From NCBI GenBank assembly GCA_019321725.1, contig CM033106.1:22814965-22878964 (forward strand): 64,000 nucleotides of DNA, given 5' to 3'. A model generated the notes under the pieces. That model was not told the origin of the DNA. It was given only the letters and a program-made list of their open reading frames with translations, and made no database searches. This document shows, piece after piece, positions 1-11,259 of this stretch (position 1 is its first letter; each line of letters begins with the position of its first letter). The stretch comes from Paulownia fortunei (lineage: Eukaryota; Streptophyta; Magnoliopsida; Lamiales; Paulowniaceae). Position numbers and translations under genes: made by a program.

Positions 1-75
1 GAGGATGAATCTAGTCTAACAGATGACCAAGTGAAGATTGCAAACCAAAATATTGAAAGAAATAGAGAAGTTTAC

Positions 76-463
76 CTAGCGTGAATGATCTTAACACTAG
101 CCTTGCCAGGTTGACTCCAATTGTAAGCCAATGATCCAATTACACCGCTTGCCCACAACCCCCCTTCAAAAATCCAAGCCCACATCAGATAATCACAAGC
201 AGGTAGAATATTGAACGTGAAAAAGAAAGAACAAGGAAACAAAATGACTTAATTTGACTTCTACGATAAACAGACAAACTCATTTGTAAGAACATGATCT
301 ATATAACAAGGTTGAAACAAAACATGGGAAGTTTGACGACTTCGAATCAGGCTAAGCCGTTGAATTGTGGATGGAGGAGCTTACCAACGGTGCGAAGCTT
401 GTTCTCGACAACCCATTCCCTGATGGATTCAAACTTAGACTTGACGCTGGTAGATTCCGCCAT
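76..463 (-). CDS. HIG1-domain (hypoxia-responsive family) protein, 5' part, partial at window edge
   Basis: Small mitochondrial inner-membrane protein family (HIGD/Rcf1-like) linked to cytochrome c oxidase assembly and hypoxia response; the role is known for the family and not shown here. Two exons are read directly. Exon 1 runs from the ATG at 463 down to 385 (79 nt) and encodes MAESTSVKSKFESIREWVV followed by ENKLRTV, then a GTAAGC donor at 384. Exon 2 is 163 down to 76 (88 nt), preceded by AG, and encodes GGLWASGVIGSLAYNWSQ then PGKASVKIIHAR, ending at a GTAAAC donor. The phases fit (1, then 2). The exon 2 segment matches the first transmembrane helix and loop of plant HIG1 proteins, which are usually ~95 aa, so roughly the last 40 residues lie left of base 1. 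No stop or frameshift is present in the visible exons. It is separated from the other intact genes by the retrotransposon block. Confidence 0.85.
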
Positions 464-578
464 CTTTTTTCTTGTATATTTGGGTTGAAATCTTGCTCTA
501 CGAAAGAGAAGATGGAGAATCTATCTCTTGTGATAACGGAAAGAAATATAGAGAAGGAAAAACTACGATAGGAGAAAG

Positions 579-650
579 AGAAGGCCCAACTTTGGTTTGG
601 TACATGTATTTATATATATATATATATATGTGTGTGTGAGAGAGAGAGAG
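579..650 (-). promoter_or_regulatory. Candidate core promoter of the HIG1-domain gene with compound microsatellite
   Basis: On the minus strand a TATATAAATA box lies at 616-607, about 145 bp upstream of the ATG. Between it and the ATG, at 583-588, is GGCCCA (TGGGCC on the other strand), a site II-type motif common near plant genes for mitochondrial and ribosomal proteins. The TATA box is embedded in a compound (TA)n-(TG)n-(GA)n microsatellite covering about 611-650, which is likely length-variable. Promoter activity is inferred from position only. Confidence 0.45.
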
Positions 651-2679
651 AGGGGGAGTTGGGGAGGGAAGGTAGGAGGAAAAGGAGAAGAGAAAGAGGA
701 GCGGACTTTGCAACCAGTAGGAAAAACTGTGGGCGGGCGTGGTTCCAGCCAGCTGATTTTGAAAATCAAAACTCTATAAAAACTTGTACACCATTGCTTG
801 CTCTCCACGCTCCATATATTTTTATGCTTAATTTTTTTGTATTTAGTATGTATGATTACTATTATGAGTTTTTCTTCTTTTTTTTTTTGGTGAAAAAGTC
901 ACGATGATAAAATAGGCTCAGGAAATGGATGATATATGAATTATAGATGCATGAGTTAAATATAAATTTAAGTAAATTATTCAGAGAAAAACATAATTTA
1001 TTTTCGTATTACGTTTGTAATATAGAGTTTTTACTAAGTTATAAATTATGCATAAGTGAATTTGTAAATATCACTACATAATTATATTTATGATTGTAAA
1101 ATAATATACAGATAATTATTTAATAATAATTAATATTTTCATTAATTGTTAACTTTATATGTTTTGTTATCTAATATTTGACTAATAATAATTTTTTTTG
1201 GTTCTAAATAAAACTTATAAATTAATTATTAAATAAAATATTATTATAAGCATCGATTACTTTGCAAATAAGGCTTAATTTAAAATCATCAAACCTAATC
1301 CAACTCAATCCATTGCATATTTTTAGAGATTGTGGTCCATATGATATCTCGGAATCCTGCACAAATTTGAACTTATAGGCCGATTAGCATCCTGTCCAGC
1401 GGGTGTGACTAAATTTATCAAGCGAGCGCACCATCTCTTCTTAAGTGGGAATCATCATTTTTGTCCCTAAAATTCAAAGTAAAATTACAAACTGTCTTTA
1501 GGAAAAATGCATTTGGTCATATTTAAAAAGTTCATTGCCCTACATCCCCTTTCAACCATGTTCTTCTTCACCCCATGGAAGCACATTTCATACTCATTCC
1601 ATTAGTTTTAAATTGGAACATGAAACCATGAGCATTCCAGTAGTTTTAAATTGGAACATGAAACCATGTGTATGTTGATCAGTCTGTTTGTTTTTTATTT
1701 TTTTTTCTTGATTTTTTTTTTAATTTTTGTATTAAGCATTGATTAATCTGATTAAATTTGCCAACTTTCTCCACTAATTAATGTAGTGCTTCACTTTTTT
1801 AATATTTAATTGCATAATAAAACAGTGTGTACAATGTTTGGATGAATTTAATTAAGTGCCTTCCATTTGGAATTAAAAATGAACGTTCACATAGTCTTAC
1901 AGTCACATAATATTATGGAAGAAGAAAGTAAAATGGTATCATATTAAATTAGGACAAACATGAAAGATAGCATTGGAGATACATTGTAGAACAGAGTCAA
2001 AATGAGCCCTGATTCTTGAGGTCAAATTATTTTGATTCATTAAGGACAGTTTGGTCTTTAAACCATTATTCGCACTTTTTATCCCATAAACTACAATACT
2101 TGATAAAATATTATATTAAAATATCATTAACACAATCAATTCAAGTACACATAATATTTATAGATAAATTAGTTCATATTCCATAATTTATCATAATTTT
2201 TATCTATCATTTCATATCTCACCCATAAAAATAAATGGTCAATGTGTGTTAAACTTTTCAAATAAAAAATGAATATATTTTAATAAGTTCAGAAGGCATA
2301 TAAAAAATGATAGTATTTTTTAAATGTTTGTATATATGTAAAATACGTAGGTTTTATAAAAAATTTTGATAACATAAATTTTGAGTGATGAGATATGTTC
2401 CATTAATGACCACATGTTTTTATGATTTTTTTTTTAGTTAAATCCGCATGTGCACCACATGTTTTTATGATTTGTTCTATTTTGCTTTGTTGTTGTGATA
2501 GGGTAATTAAATCAAGTATTTGGTTGGTATGATTAGATGAAATATAATTATAATTTGGTAACCCTTCACTATTTTATGTTCTATTCATCATATTAAAATA
2601 TGGCTAATATTTGATATGATACAAGGTTTTGTATAAGAATTAAAAAAGTGATGGTTTTGCATATTTTTATATTATTATT
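651..2679. other. AT-rich intergenic DNA
   Basis: No gene or recognisable transposon domain is seen. Reading frames are short and homopolymer-rich. The only clear structure is the small 38-bp direct repeat listed at 1595-1670. Confidence 0.6.
1595..1670. repeat. 38-bp tandem duplication (2 copies)
   Basis: Two adjacent copies start at 1595 and 1633, each reading CATTCC then TAGTTTTAAATTGGAACATG and ending in AAACCATG. They differ at about two positions. It looks like a slippage-type duplication in intergenic DNA with no function visible. Confidence 0.8.
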
Positions 2680-3545
2680 TTAAAAAATAATGATTGAAAA
2701 TTAATAATAATGCACAATTGCTTTAAATAAGAGTATATTTTTAGAAAATATAACTCTATTTTAGGGAGAAAAAGTCTCAATTTATGACATCATAGAAGAA
2801 AAATAGTAATAAATTTGAGACATAAATAATGTAACTTTTCCGGCTTGATTATTGTGTAGGAATAAAATAAGAATAAAATGGACACCCAAATCTATTCTTG
2901 TATTCAATATAATGTAGCCTGTGATTTTTGTCTATACTTCTATATATATATATATATATATAAGAGTATATTATTGTCCTAAAAAATAATAATTAAAAAT
3001 TAATAATAACGCACAATTGCTTTAAATAAGAGTATATTTTTAGAAAATATAACTCTATTTTAGGGAGAAAAAGTCTCAATTTATGACATCATAGAAGAAA
3101 AATAGTAATAAATTTGAGACATAAATAATGTAACTTTTCCGGCTTGATTATTGTGTAGGAATAAAGTAACAATAAAATGGACGCCCAAATCTATTCTTAT
3201 ATTCAATATAATGTAGCCTGTGATTTTTGTCTATACTTCTATATATATATATATATAAGAGTATATTATTGTCCTAAAAAATAATGATTAAAAATTAATA
3301 ATAACGCACGATTGCTTTAAATAAGAGTATATTTTTAGAAAATATAACTCTATTTTAGGGAGAAAAAGTCTCAATTTATGACATTATAGAAGAAAAATAG
3401 TAATAAATTTGAGACATAAATAATGTAACTTTTACAGCATGATTATTGTATAGGAATAACGTAACAATAAAATGGACACCCAAATCTATTCTTATATTTA
3501 ATATAATGTTCAATATAATGTAGCTTGAGATTATATATATTATAT
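2680..3545. repeat. ~297-bp tandem repeat, three copies, each with a (TA)n tract
   Basis: The landmark GCACAATTGCTTTAAATAAG recurs at 2712, 3011 and 3306 (the last with one change), giving periods of 299 and 295 bp. Each unit contains an AT-rich body, the phrase AAAAGTCTCAATTTATGACA, a CTTTTCCGGCTTGATTATTG segment (altered in copy 3) and, in copies 1 and 2, a terminal (TA)n run at about 2941-2961 and 3241-3256. Copies 1 and 2 are nearly identical. Copy 3 is slightly more diverged and its end merges into a TA-rich stretch that directly abuts the left LTR of Tat-A. There is no coding potential. It is either a short satellite-like array or a recent segmental triplication. Confidence 0.9.
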
Positions 3546-3550
3546 ATAAT

Positions 3551-3930
3551 TGATGTGGTCAATGTAAGATAATTGTATTTTGGTCCTAATCGAATATGAA
3601 AAGATGTGTTCTCGTGATCTTCTTTCTTATCAGGAAGTGAATAGTAAATGGAGTACTGTCTGCGACACAAACAAATGGTTAAGGGTCCTTGGGGTTAGCG
3701 TGAGGATTCCCTCCAATGTTCAAGTCAGTTATAGAGTTTGAGAGAAAGTGTAAATGTCATAGTATAAATACTTACCTTAAAATGATGGAGAATTAGAGTA
3801 TTTATACTGTGTGTCGAAAAATGTAATCCAATACTGTATGATGCATAAACCACATGAGTTTTACGAGCTTAAGATATACATATTGGGTCTCTTGTACTTA
3901 GTCTTTTAACATCTATTAGACTATGTTACA
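3551..3930 (-). mobile_element. Tat-A left LTR (3' LTR of an old minus-strand Ty3/gypsy element)
   Basis: It is about 80% similar over its whole length to 26556-26950, in the same orientation. Shared phrases include GTCAATGTAAGATA at the start, a TCTCGTGATCTTC segment, and CTTAGTCTTTT near the end. The ends fit an LTR: TGATGTGG on the plus strand at 3551, and TGTAACATAG on the minus strand at 3930. Immediately inside (3936-3947) the minus strand reads AGAGTGGGGGCT, a polypurine tract, so this is the 3' LTR and the element lies to the right. The flanking 5 bp here (ATAAT) do not match those right of the other LTR (GACAC), so no target duplication is preserved. Confidence 0.75.
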
Positions 3931-5792
3931 TTATTAGCCCCCACTCTTAACAAACCTTATGGTGGAGTTGATCGAGAGTAAGTCATTTAAGTGACAAGAC
4001 TTAACCTATGATAATATGAATGTAGTTTAGATTGATCCTTTGGCTCGACATAAGATGTCAAGGTGCAGTCTATATTGTGTATTTAGGATGACATACGTCG
4101 TGGTATTGTTGTCAAATTTAACTTGGGTAGTCGAAATCTTTTGGGTTGAGCTCTTGACTGGATTATAAAATTGATAAGAGTTAAGAACTCCCACTTTCAA
4201 TTTGATGAGATTACTGGACTCAAATGTGATTGCATCCTAAATCCCAACACACGTTTCCACTTGTTAACAATGCACCATTAAATTTTATATTTGCCAGGCA
4301 TGTGCCTTTGCTCCTCACCATAGCAGACATGAGTAGGTGATTAAGCTTTGACCTCTCACTTTTTTCTTTAGTTAATTCATTCTAAAGGGGGTACTAATCA
4401 TGAATGTATGTTGTTCAGATAATGGTGAGGCTATCTCATTTTCTATTCCTCGTGTTGGCTTGCCATTTGTTAACAACAACATTGATAATTATCCTTGCAC
4501 TTGTTATTTCTGGTCGAGCCCCCAACCTCATTATTTTAGCTCGACGTATTGCCTCGACCTGATTAGGTCGAGGCATTACCTTGCCTCGACCTAGTCTACT
4601 AAGGAAGGCGGTGAAGATGTGTTGGCTCGCATACTTTGATGAGGTAGCTACCTCGTAATATGTTGTTCATGTTTTTATTTTTATTCCATATTTCATGAAT
4701 TTGACTTTTGATGACAACCTCAAGGAATAAATTTGTGATCTCTCGAAGCCAACCTATGATGTCGTGTCCTAACCAAGCATCTCATTGAACACTCATGGTG
4801 CTCCTTGAGTACTTAGAATTTTTGTTCTGTGAGCTCATGGCATTCCTTGTCGGACTTAGAAAATCTTCTTTTTTGTGTACTCATTCTGCTCCTTGTGAGA
4901 CTTAGAAAATTTTATCCCTTCTGCGCTCGTAGAGGGACTTCAAAAATTTCCTCCTTTTTGTGGCCAACAATAGCTTTCCTAGCTTCATAGTTTCATAAAG
5001 TTATTTCTTCTGTGTGACTTGGCTTTCATGGACAACATGCAGGAAAGAGGAAGGGCGACAATGAGGGGTCACCATTGTCGACACCTCATCATGTTGTAGT
5101 TGCGGGAGAGGATGCCACAGGGCATTTGGAAAGATTCAAATTGAGTTATTAGTTTAGCTTGGTGATTGTTGTCTATGGTTGGTTCAAGTCTCGGCCTAGA
5201 CTTAGTGATTCATGCTGCTTCGGGTCTGTCATATGGAGTTTTGAGTCAAGGGTATAGCCTCTTTGTTGTGCTTGTGCGTAGCCCATCTTTAAGGATTACA
5301 CAGGTTCTTAATGTGTGGACATTGAAAATACTTGGATTTATGCTCGTCTCTCTTTCTCGCTCTTTCCTTATTATCCCTTCTTCTTGTGTCGAACATGTTA
5401 GGACAACTCTTGGCGGAGTTCAAAATCAAGGGAATTTTGGTCCCAGTGACGTCGTAGAGATTGGGGACGATGACGATGGGGTGCTACTACCAGAGTCATG
5501 TTCGTCCATTGTCGCATTAGGCGGTGTTTGTGAAGGGGCGTTGTTGCCCAGGTCAATCGGTAGTTACATATGTGGGATGTACCAGTAGGTTGAACATGAT
5601 ATATAGATTAAACATGTTACACACGCATAGGTTGAGCATGGTGCGCGTCCGTTGGTCGTATGAGCAGGTCAAGTGCATGTCGAGCACGATGCGTGTCTAG
5701 GTCGAGCACGATATATATGCGTGCAAGCACAATGCATGTACAGGTGAAGCATAGTGTGTGTATGCTGTTGTTGCCAGTTGTCATCTCTACAT
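3931..5792 (-). mobile_element. Tat-A 3' internal remnant
   Basis: This lies between the Tat-A 3' LTR and the inserted Athila-like LTR, and has higher GC than its surroundings. No pol domain is recognisable. It contains a perfect 11-bp inverted repeat (4550-4560 against 4565-4575, stem TGCCTCGACCT, loop GATT) and a degenerate ~25-bp minisatellite at 5585-5762 built on GGTCGAGCACGATGCGTG-like units. A plus-strand open frame at 5166-5588 (140 codons) is antisense to the element. Its position would suit an extra antisense ORF of Tat elements, but no family is recognised, so it is not called as a gene. Confidence 0.55.
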
Positions 5793-7381
5793 TGCTACAA
5801 TTTTAAAGTTGCAAACCCAAGTACAGGTTGTGTTAAATAATAAATTTCTCGTAAGTTCGAGATCGATTCATAGAAAAGTTTTTTGAAGTTTTCGGGTTTA
5901 TATTTCTTAAAAGATGGGTTGCATGTAGTTTAGATTATAAAGAAAATTTTAAACTATAACTAAAAAATCAATATAATAAAAATACTAAGGATTATAGATC
6001 TGTTTTTGAGTTTTGGATAGATGAATAATTATTTATTATTTTTACCTCTTTTAAATGCCACTAGTGTAATCCATACACAATGAATATTCCAATGGAAAAA
6101 TATTATCAAATAGCTCATGTATGATGATATTATCTTACTCTTTACAAATTATCTTTTAACACCAATTCTTATTTATGAGATCAAGTATTTATGCGTACCT
6201 TTGTCTATAACAAATCAAGATTTCACGTTAGCAATCGGTGTAGTAGAATCATACAATAAGCTAAATGAACCCAATTATTTGTTGTACCATTGGTGATACA
6301 TAAATAAAGAATCACCACTAAACAAGAAGAGTTTCAATCAAAAATTAAGACAATAATATAACACACCTCAATATTACGCACCTTTATAATTATTCGTCTT
6401 CCTCCATCAAGATGTTCACCTTTTCTCCTTAACTAAATAAAATTTAAAAATATATAATGAAAGTATAAAAGACTAAAAATAAAAGAGAAACTAAAGAATA
6501 CATTTGTATTACTACTAAAAAAACTAGGCTAAAAAAGACAACAATAAAGCTTTCTTTCCCCTTCTAAGGTTTTTTTGTGTGTGTCTTGAATAATATCCAA
6601 AATTCCCTATTTATAGCAGAAGAGTTCTTAAACTAGCATCTCTGAATTCACTCCAAATGCACTTCAAATTAATTTTAAATGTGCTCTAAATTCACATATA
6701 TAATTTGTATCACATATTTTTCTCTATGAAATCAGCTGACTTTTTAGAAGTGATCAATATAAACTATAGATTTTATCTGTTAGCTTCAATTTTAAACTTG
6801 AACCACCTAATTCCAACTACTATAGAGAAAGTTATACTAGATTCAAATAAATGTGTCACTATAGATAGATTTCTTCCAATGCACACATTTGGATAAATTT
6901 TTTATTTTAATAAAGATAAATTAGGTTAAGATTCCAACAATAAAGCTGTAGTTCTATATTTTGGCTTTCAAATGAAGTCAGATTTATGTTTATAGGGATT
7001 TTGAACATATAGTTTTGCCAAAAATACAAAAAATGTATAAGTTTAAAAACATACTTATTTTTTGAATTTAATGCAAACCCAAAAATCACTTGCAAAGTCC
7101 AAGTGATTGATTGCATATATTTTGGTTTACACATGATGGACATAGGCAAAAATGGTCATTTTCTTCTAATTATCATACTTCTTTGATCTAATGAAATATT
7201 ATCTCTCAACTTGCTCACGAAACGTATTGTCTTCTTTGGTTTTATTTAACTCTTTTTTTATCTCCTTTTATTCATTGATTTCCTAACACAAAATATTAAT
7301 AAAACTATAATATTAATAAAAATAAAGCAAGAAAAGTATAAATGGTTTGATACAAAAATATTTCAAAATATGCACTTATCA
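5793..7381 (-). mobile_element. Athila-like element 1, 3' LTR
   Basis: LTR of 1589 bp running TGCTACAA to TTATCA on the plus strand, so the minus-strand element LTR starts TGATAAGTGC. It is homologous over its full length to 14362-15886 and, inverted, to the solo LTR at 36126-37683. The plus strand just inside reads AATTCCCCCCAC (7382-7393), the complement of a GTGGGGGGAATT polypurine tract, which makes this the 3' LTR of a minus-strand element. It interrupts the Tat-A remnant. All copies carry a palindrome (AACTTTAAAGTT or close variants) at the right end of the sense LTR. Confidence 0.85.
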
Positions 7382-9257
7382 AATTCCCCCCACTTAACAT
7401 CTGCTCATACTCGAGCAAGCTTAAAACAAACCTAAATTAATTCACTTTCGTAGGAAATCATGATTGTATTTAGCATATGCAACAAATTTTTAAACCCCTA
7501 GGGGCCCACAAAGGATGAGATATAGTCTTGTGAAGGTTTCCAGCGGTGATACCCACAAACACCTATGATAACTAACTTCCAATCATTATTCTTAGAAAGC
7601 AACAAAATAATATAAAAATAAAATCAAATAAATGTTGAATCTAACATTTAGTCATTCCAAAGTTAATATATTTTCACAATAAGCATACTCAAATGTGTGT
7701 GAATAGTTAATGTCAATAGTGATGAAATCACACATGCTTCAAACAAGTGAATTCTCATAAAACCTCACAAAAACCATTACCCAATCTCTAATGGAAGAGT
7801 TAAACTTCATATGCTCTTCCTTTGGTACAAATCTCTACTACACCGAAGGCATCACACGAAATCAAAAGGTAGAAGAGTTAAACCATCACCCAATCTCTAA
7901 TGGAAGAGTTAAACATCATATGCTCTTCCTTTGGTATAAATCTCTACTACACCGAAGCCATCATACAAAATCAAAAGGTTTTCAATAAAAGTTGTAATGG
8001 GACCAAAGGATAGTGATGTGACTAAAAAATAAATGGATAAAATGCAAATTCTAAAAACTTTATGAGATTAGAGACATATAGTTTCTCAATAAAGAATTCT
8101 CATACTTCATGAATTTCAACACCGGGGCCTATTGTTATTGAATTGGACCTCTCTTCATCATTCTTATTGATTTTGCAACTTTCCATTTTTAGTTGCAACT
8201 CATAATATTTTTAACACTTTGCAATTTTATTTTTTAATTTTTTATGAGAAACTCCCCCACACTTATCTTCTATTTTAACTCAATTTTTTTTTAAAAGTTC
8301 ATATTGTCAATGGAATGTCTCTTAAGCTCCAAATCATTTTTAGAACAATGATATAATAATTATGTATTTAAACTAGGTAAGAAGATATGGTTATCATAGA
8401 ATAGGCTTATTTATCGAAAGGCTAAAAATGGCTCACTATGGGGGATACTCTCTTGGAACATTCTTGGAACAATTACATAGGGAACAAGTTGATTTGGCCA
8501 TAGTGCTAGAAAATCTAATACCTTAATTATTTTTTAAATGATACTCAATCTGTTGTTCGCCTCGACAGACCAAAAGGAAAAATTGTAACACTCAAATCCT
8601 ATATGTCAAAAATCCAAGTGATGATTAAAACAAGGGCATAAGAACTATCTATTTTGACAAGTTTATCTCCACATCGAATAACAAAACTATTTGTTCAAAA
8701 ATATTTGAGTATAAAATTATCACAAAAATATATTAACCAAATAATAATATCAAAGTCCAAAATAAAATTCATCATCAATCAAATCATATTATTCGTACAT
8801 AAATTTAATCATTGAAGTTGGAAGAACATTTATGGCTCAAAAAAATTGACAATTCACAATTTTTTGTTAAAAACTTCACAAACTTGTCATGTTATACAAA
8901 AAAAAAATATTTAAGGGTACGTCTCAAGAGATTTAAAGTTACTCTTTACTCTACCACTATTTTTTATGGTTTCAACGAACCCAAAAAAAACACACATGAA
9001 AGAAAAAAATTACTTTTAAAAAAAAATTAGAAAAACACACATTGAACACACAAGTCATAATATAAACTATCCCCTTCCCCAACTAATCGAGACATTATCC
9101 CCAATATCAAAAATAGATGGGAAAGTAGAGTTTAGAAGATATTACCTGAAATGTAACTTATTGAAAAATAAAGTTGAAACAACACAATATATACATTATT
9201 AGATGAAACCATTAAGGATAAATTTCACAGGCTGAGAGTCAAATTCATTTTACATTT
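7382..9257 (-). mobile_element. Athila-like element 1, 3' non-coding internal region
   Basis: This non-coding stretch between the LOG fragment and the polypurine tract matches 15887-17659 of element 2 throughout, for example a shared GTGAAGGTTTCCAGC phrase near 7530 and 16035. Element 1 alone has a 108-bp tandem duplication at 7781-7978 (units begin at 7781 and 7889), so it arose after the two copies separated. Short frames such as 7791-7988 and 8812-9030 are chance frames. Confidence 0.75.
7781..7978. repeat. 108-bp tandem duplication inside Athila-like element 1
   Basis: Two copies of a unit starting CCAATCTCTAATGGAAGAGT begin at 7781 and 7889, with about 95% identity. The corresponding part of element 2 (about 16297-16382) has a single copy. 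Confidence 0.85.
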
Positions 9258-9770
9258 TCAACCATTATCCCTGTTGGACCAATCCATATGAGTTAAGGTT
9301 CGATCAGGTTCTGGTACATATGCTAGAAGTTGATTAATCAATTGATCAGGTGTTGGAGTAAAAATGAGAATTCGTCTTGCAGACGGTGAAATAAAATCTT
9401 TTTGTACAGCATGATCTACAAAAGATAGCAAACCATCAAAGAAATAATTAACATTAAGAATACCTATAGGTTTCTGGTGAATGTAGAGTTGTGCCCAATA
9501 GATAGCTTGGAATAATTCCTTTAGAGTACCAAAACTACCTAGTAGAGTGATTAATGTATTTACATTATTTAATGGTTTTGTCATACCTATGATATTTTAT
9601 ACAATTAAAGATTTTGGAATAACTTTTAAAACTTCGACTTCTTCTACATGAGCAAAAGTAATAACACTCCCCATTAACCCCAAACTGCCTCCTCCACACT
9701 AAATGAGGTTTTATTTCTGCTAATGTTCTACCAAGGTTATTGACCGTCCCTATAAACTAACCATTTTTTC
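9258..9770 (-). pseudogene. LONELY GUY-like (cytokinin riboside 5'-monophosphate phosphoribohydrolase) fragment captured in a retrotransposon
   Basis: LOG enzymes release active cytokinin bases from their nucleotides. Read on the minus strand in three frame-shifted pieces, this segment follows the family order. About 9760-9699 gives NNLGRTLAEIKPHLV. Then 9698-9597 gives CGGGSLGLMGSV... through KVIPKSLIV and a stop. Then 9584-9258 gives LLGSFGTLKE, then IYWAQLYIHQKPIGILNV, FFDGLLSFVDHAV and FISPSARRI. Known LOGs carry PGGYGTLEE at the active site; here the motif has decayed to LGSFGTLKE. The last piece is continuous although LOG genes normally have several introns there, which suggests capture from mRNA (inference). 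It lies in sense orientation inside the Athila-like element, 1.9 kb before the 3' LTR. With stops and frameshifts it cannot make enzyme. Confidence 0.85.
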
Positions 9771-11250
9771 CTGGATGGGTTCTACAAATAACACAAATAG
9801 AGTTAAATTTGCAAGTGGAAAACCTTTCTATTTTATTTTATTTTATTTTTAAAGTGAGTTGTACAAAAATAGAGTAAGTACTGTGCTATTTATTGAGGTG
9901 TGAACAGAAAATGTATTTATCGCACATCTTTTTTTTTGTCAGAAATGTTGAAAATAAGGATGCAAAGTTTGACAAAAAATTAACTACTACAGTGAATATA
10001 TACGTAGTTGTAAATGTGATTCACGTCTTTCTCTGATTTTACGTCCAGTAACGGGTTAAACGCCCTATATGGGTCGAAGATATGTTTCTCATCCAATTTT
10101 CTTGTAAACTGGCAAATAAAGTCTTTTATGTCAGATTACTAAGACTATAACATTCATATTCATTCCAAAAGTGATTTTATAAATCAAGAATTACACGATG
10201 CACTAATCCATATGAATGCATCTAAGAGTTAATATAATATTATCTAAAGACTCCTTATTCAGTCCATCCATAATAAATTAAATTTTATATTCTCAATTTT
10301 TAGAAATTAATCTTAAGGAACGACACTTTGTGTTGCAAGTTCCTCAAGCACATTTATGACAAACTTGCATTTTTTTGCCCTTCGCTTTTTTTTTTTTTTT
10401 TGAATATGTACTTAACCAAAATTAGGCATGTATCTAGTAAGCAAGTTTGAAAACTCGTATGAAAACTCACCTTCTACTCTTACCTTTGCTTCAATTATAC
10501 ATCATATGTCCCTTGGGATGCCCGGATGCATAAGCATCCTTAATCTTTCAATCTTGATTTTATAAATTTTTAAAATTGCATCATTAGGAAGAAAAAAAAA
10601 TTATTTTTTAAGAGTTAGAATAATGTCATTCATTTTGAAAAGAACAAGGAAAGAGAATTGCAAAAAAAGAAAAACTTTGTACATAAATTTCAATTATTTG
10701 GGAAACTGATAAGTTAAACTTCAATAGCCATCGAATACCGTTATCCACCACTTAACCAGAAATGATCTAATTTTTGATAATTTTCATAACTTTTATCAGA
10801 AGTGCAAGTGTATGTGAAAAGAGTGGGTTAATAAAATTAACATTGCAAGATCTTTGTAATAATTTTCTTTGTCGAAAAGTGACTACCATGTGTTCTTGCA
10901 TGACAAAATTTAAAAAAATATTGTCTACCACATTGCCAGCATGCATTTCAATTAGAACAACATAAAATAGAAAAAAGTAAAAAAAAAATAAAAAGAAAAG
11001 AGAATGAGAGTTAGAGAAAGCAAATATGTGATTATCGGCTCTTATAGTCTTATTTTCCGTTATGTTGCCTCCTAACAAGCGCTTGGTTTATTGTCCTCAG
11101 CCCGACATTGCCTCTTTCATTACTCATCAACATATGTTGCCAAAGTCATTATCCATCCAATCACCGTCGTATAATTTTGAAGCACTATCCACTTGTACTT
11201 GAGTGAGGCTTTTAGCAATGCTGACTAGTGGTATTTCCTTCTCACCCAAG
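9771..11250. mobile_element. Athila-like element 1 internal region without recognisable pol
   Basis: This is the place where RT, RNase H and integrase would be expected, but no YxDD, HHCC or integrase-core reading was found in any frame. The sequence is AT-rich with short frames only. The frames at 10767-11078 and 10774-10965 overlap on opposite strands and look accidental. Confidence 0.5.
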
Positions 11251-11259
11251 TAGACATAT

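Noticed and set aside
563..907. Overlapping frames of 60-91 codons on both strands around the TA/TG/GA microsatellite
   Set aside because: They translate low-complexity repeats (for example runs of Tyr-Ile and Arg-Glu) upstream of the HIG1 gene, with no family match.
5166..5588. 140-codon plus-strand frame
   Set aside because: Antisense in a Tat-A remnant and not similar to any family I recognise. Possible antisense-ORF relic, but too weak to call as a gene.
9258..9584. Reading the 108-codon frame as a functional LOG gene
   Set aside because: The N-terminal half is out of frame with a stop, the PGGYGT motif is altered, and it sits inside a dead retrotransposon.
10525..10540. Small perfect inverted repeat GGATGC/ATAA/GCATCC
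   Set aside because: A 6-bp stem is expected by chance in a window of this size.
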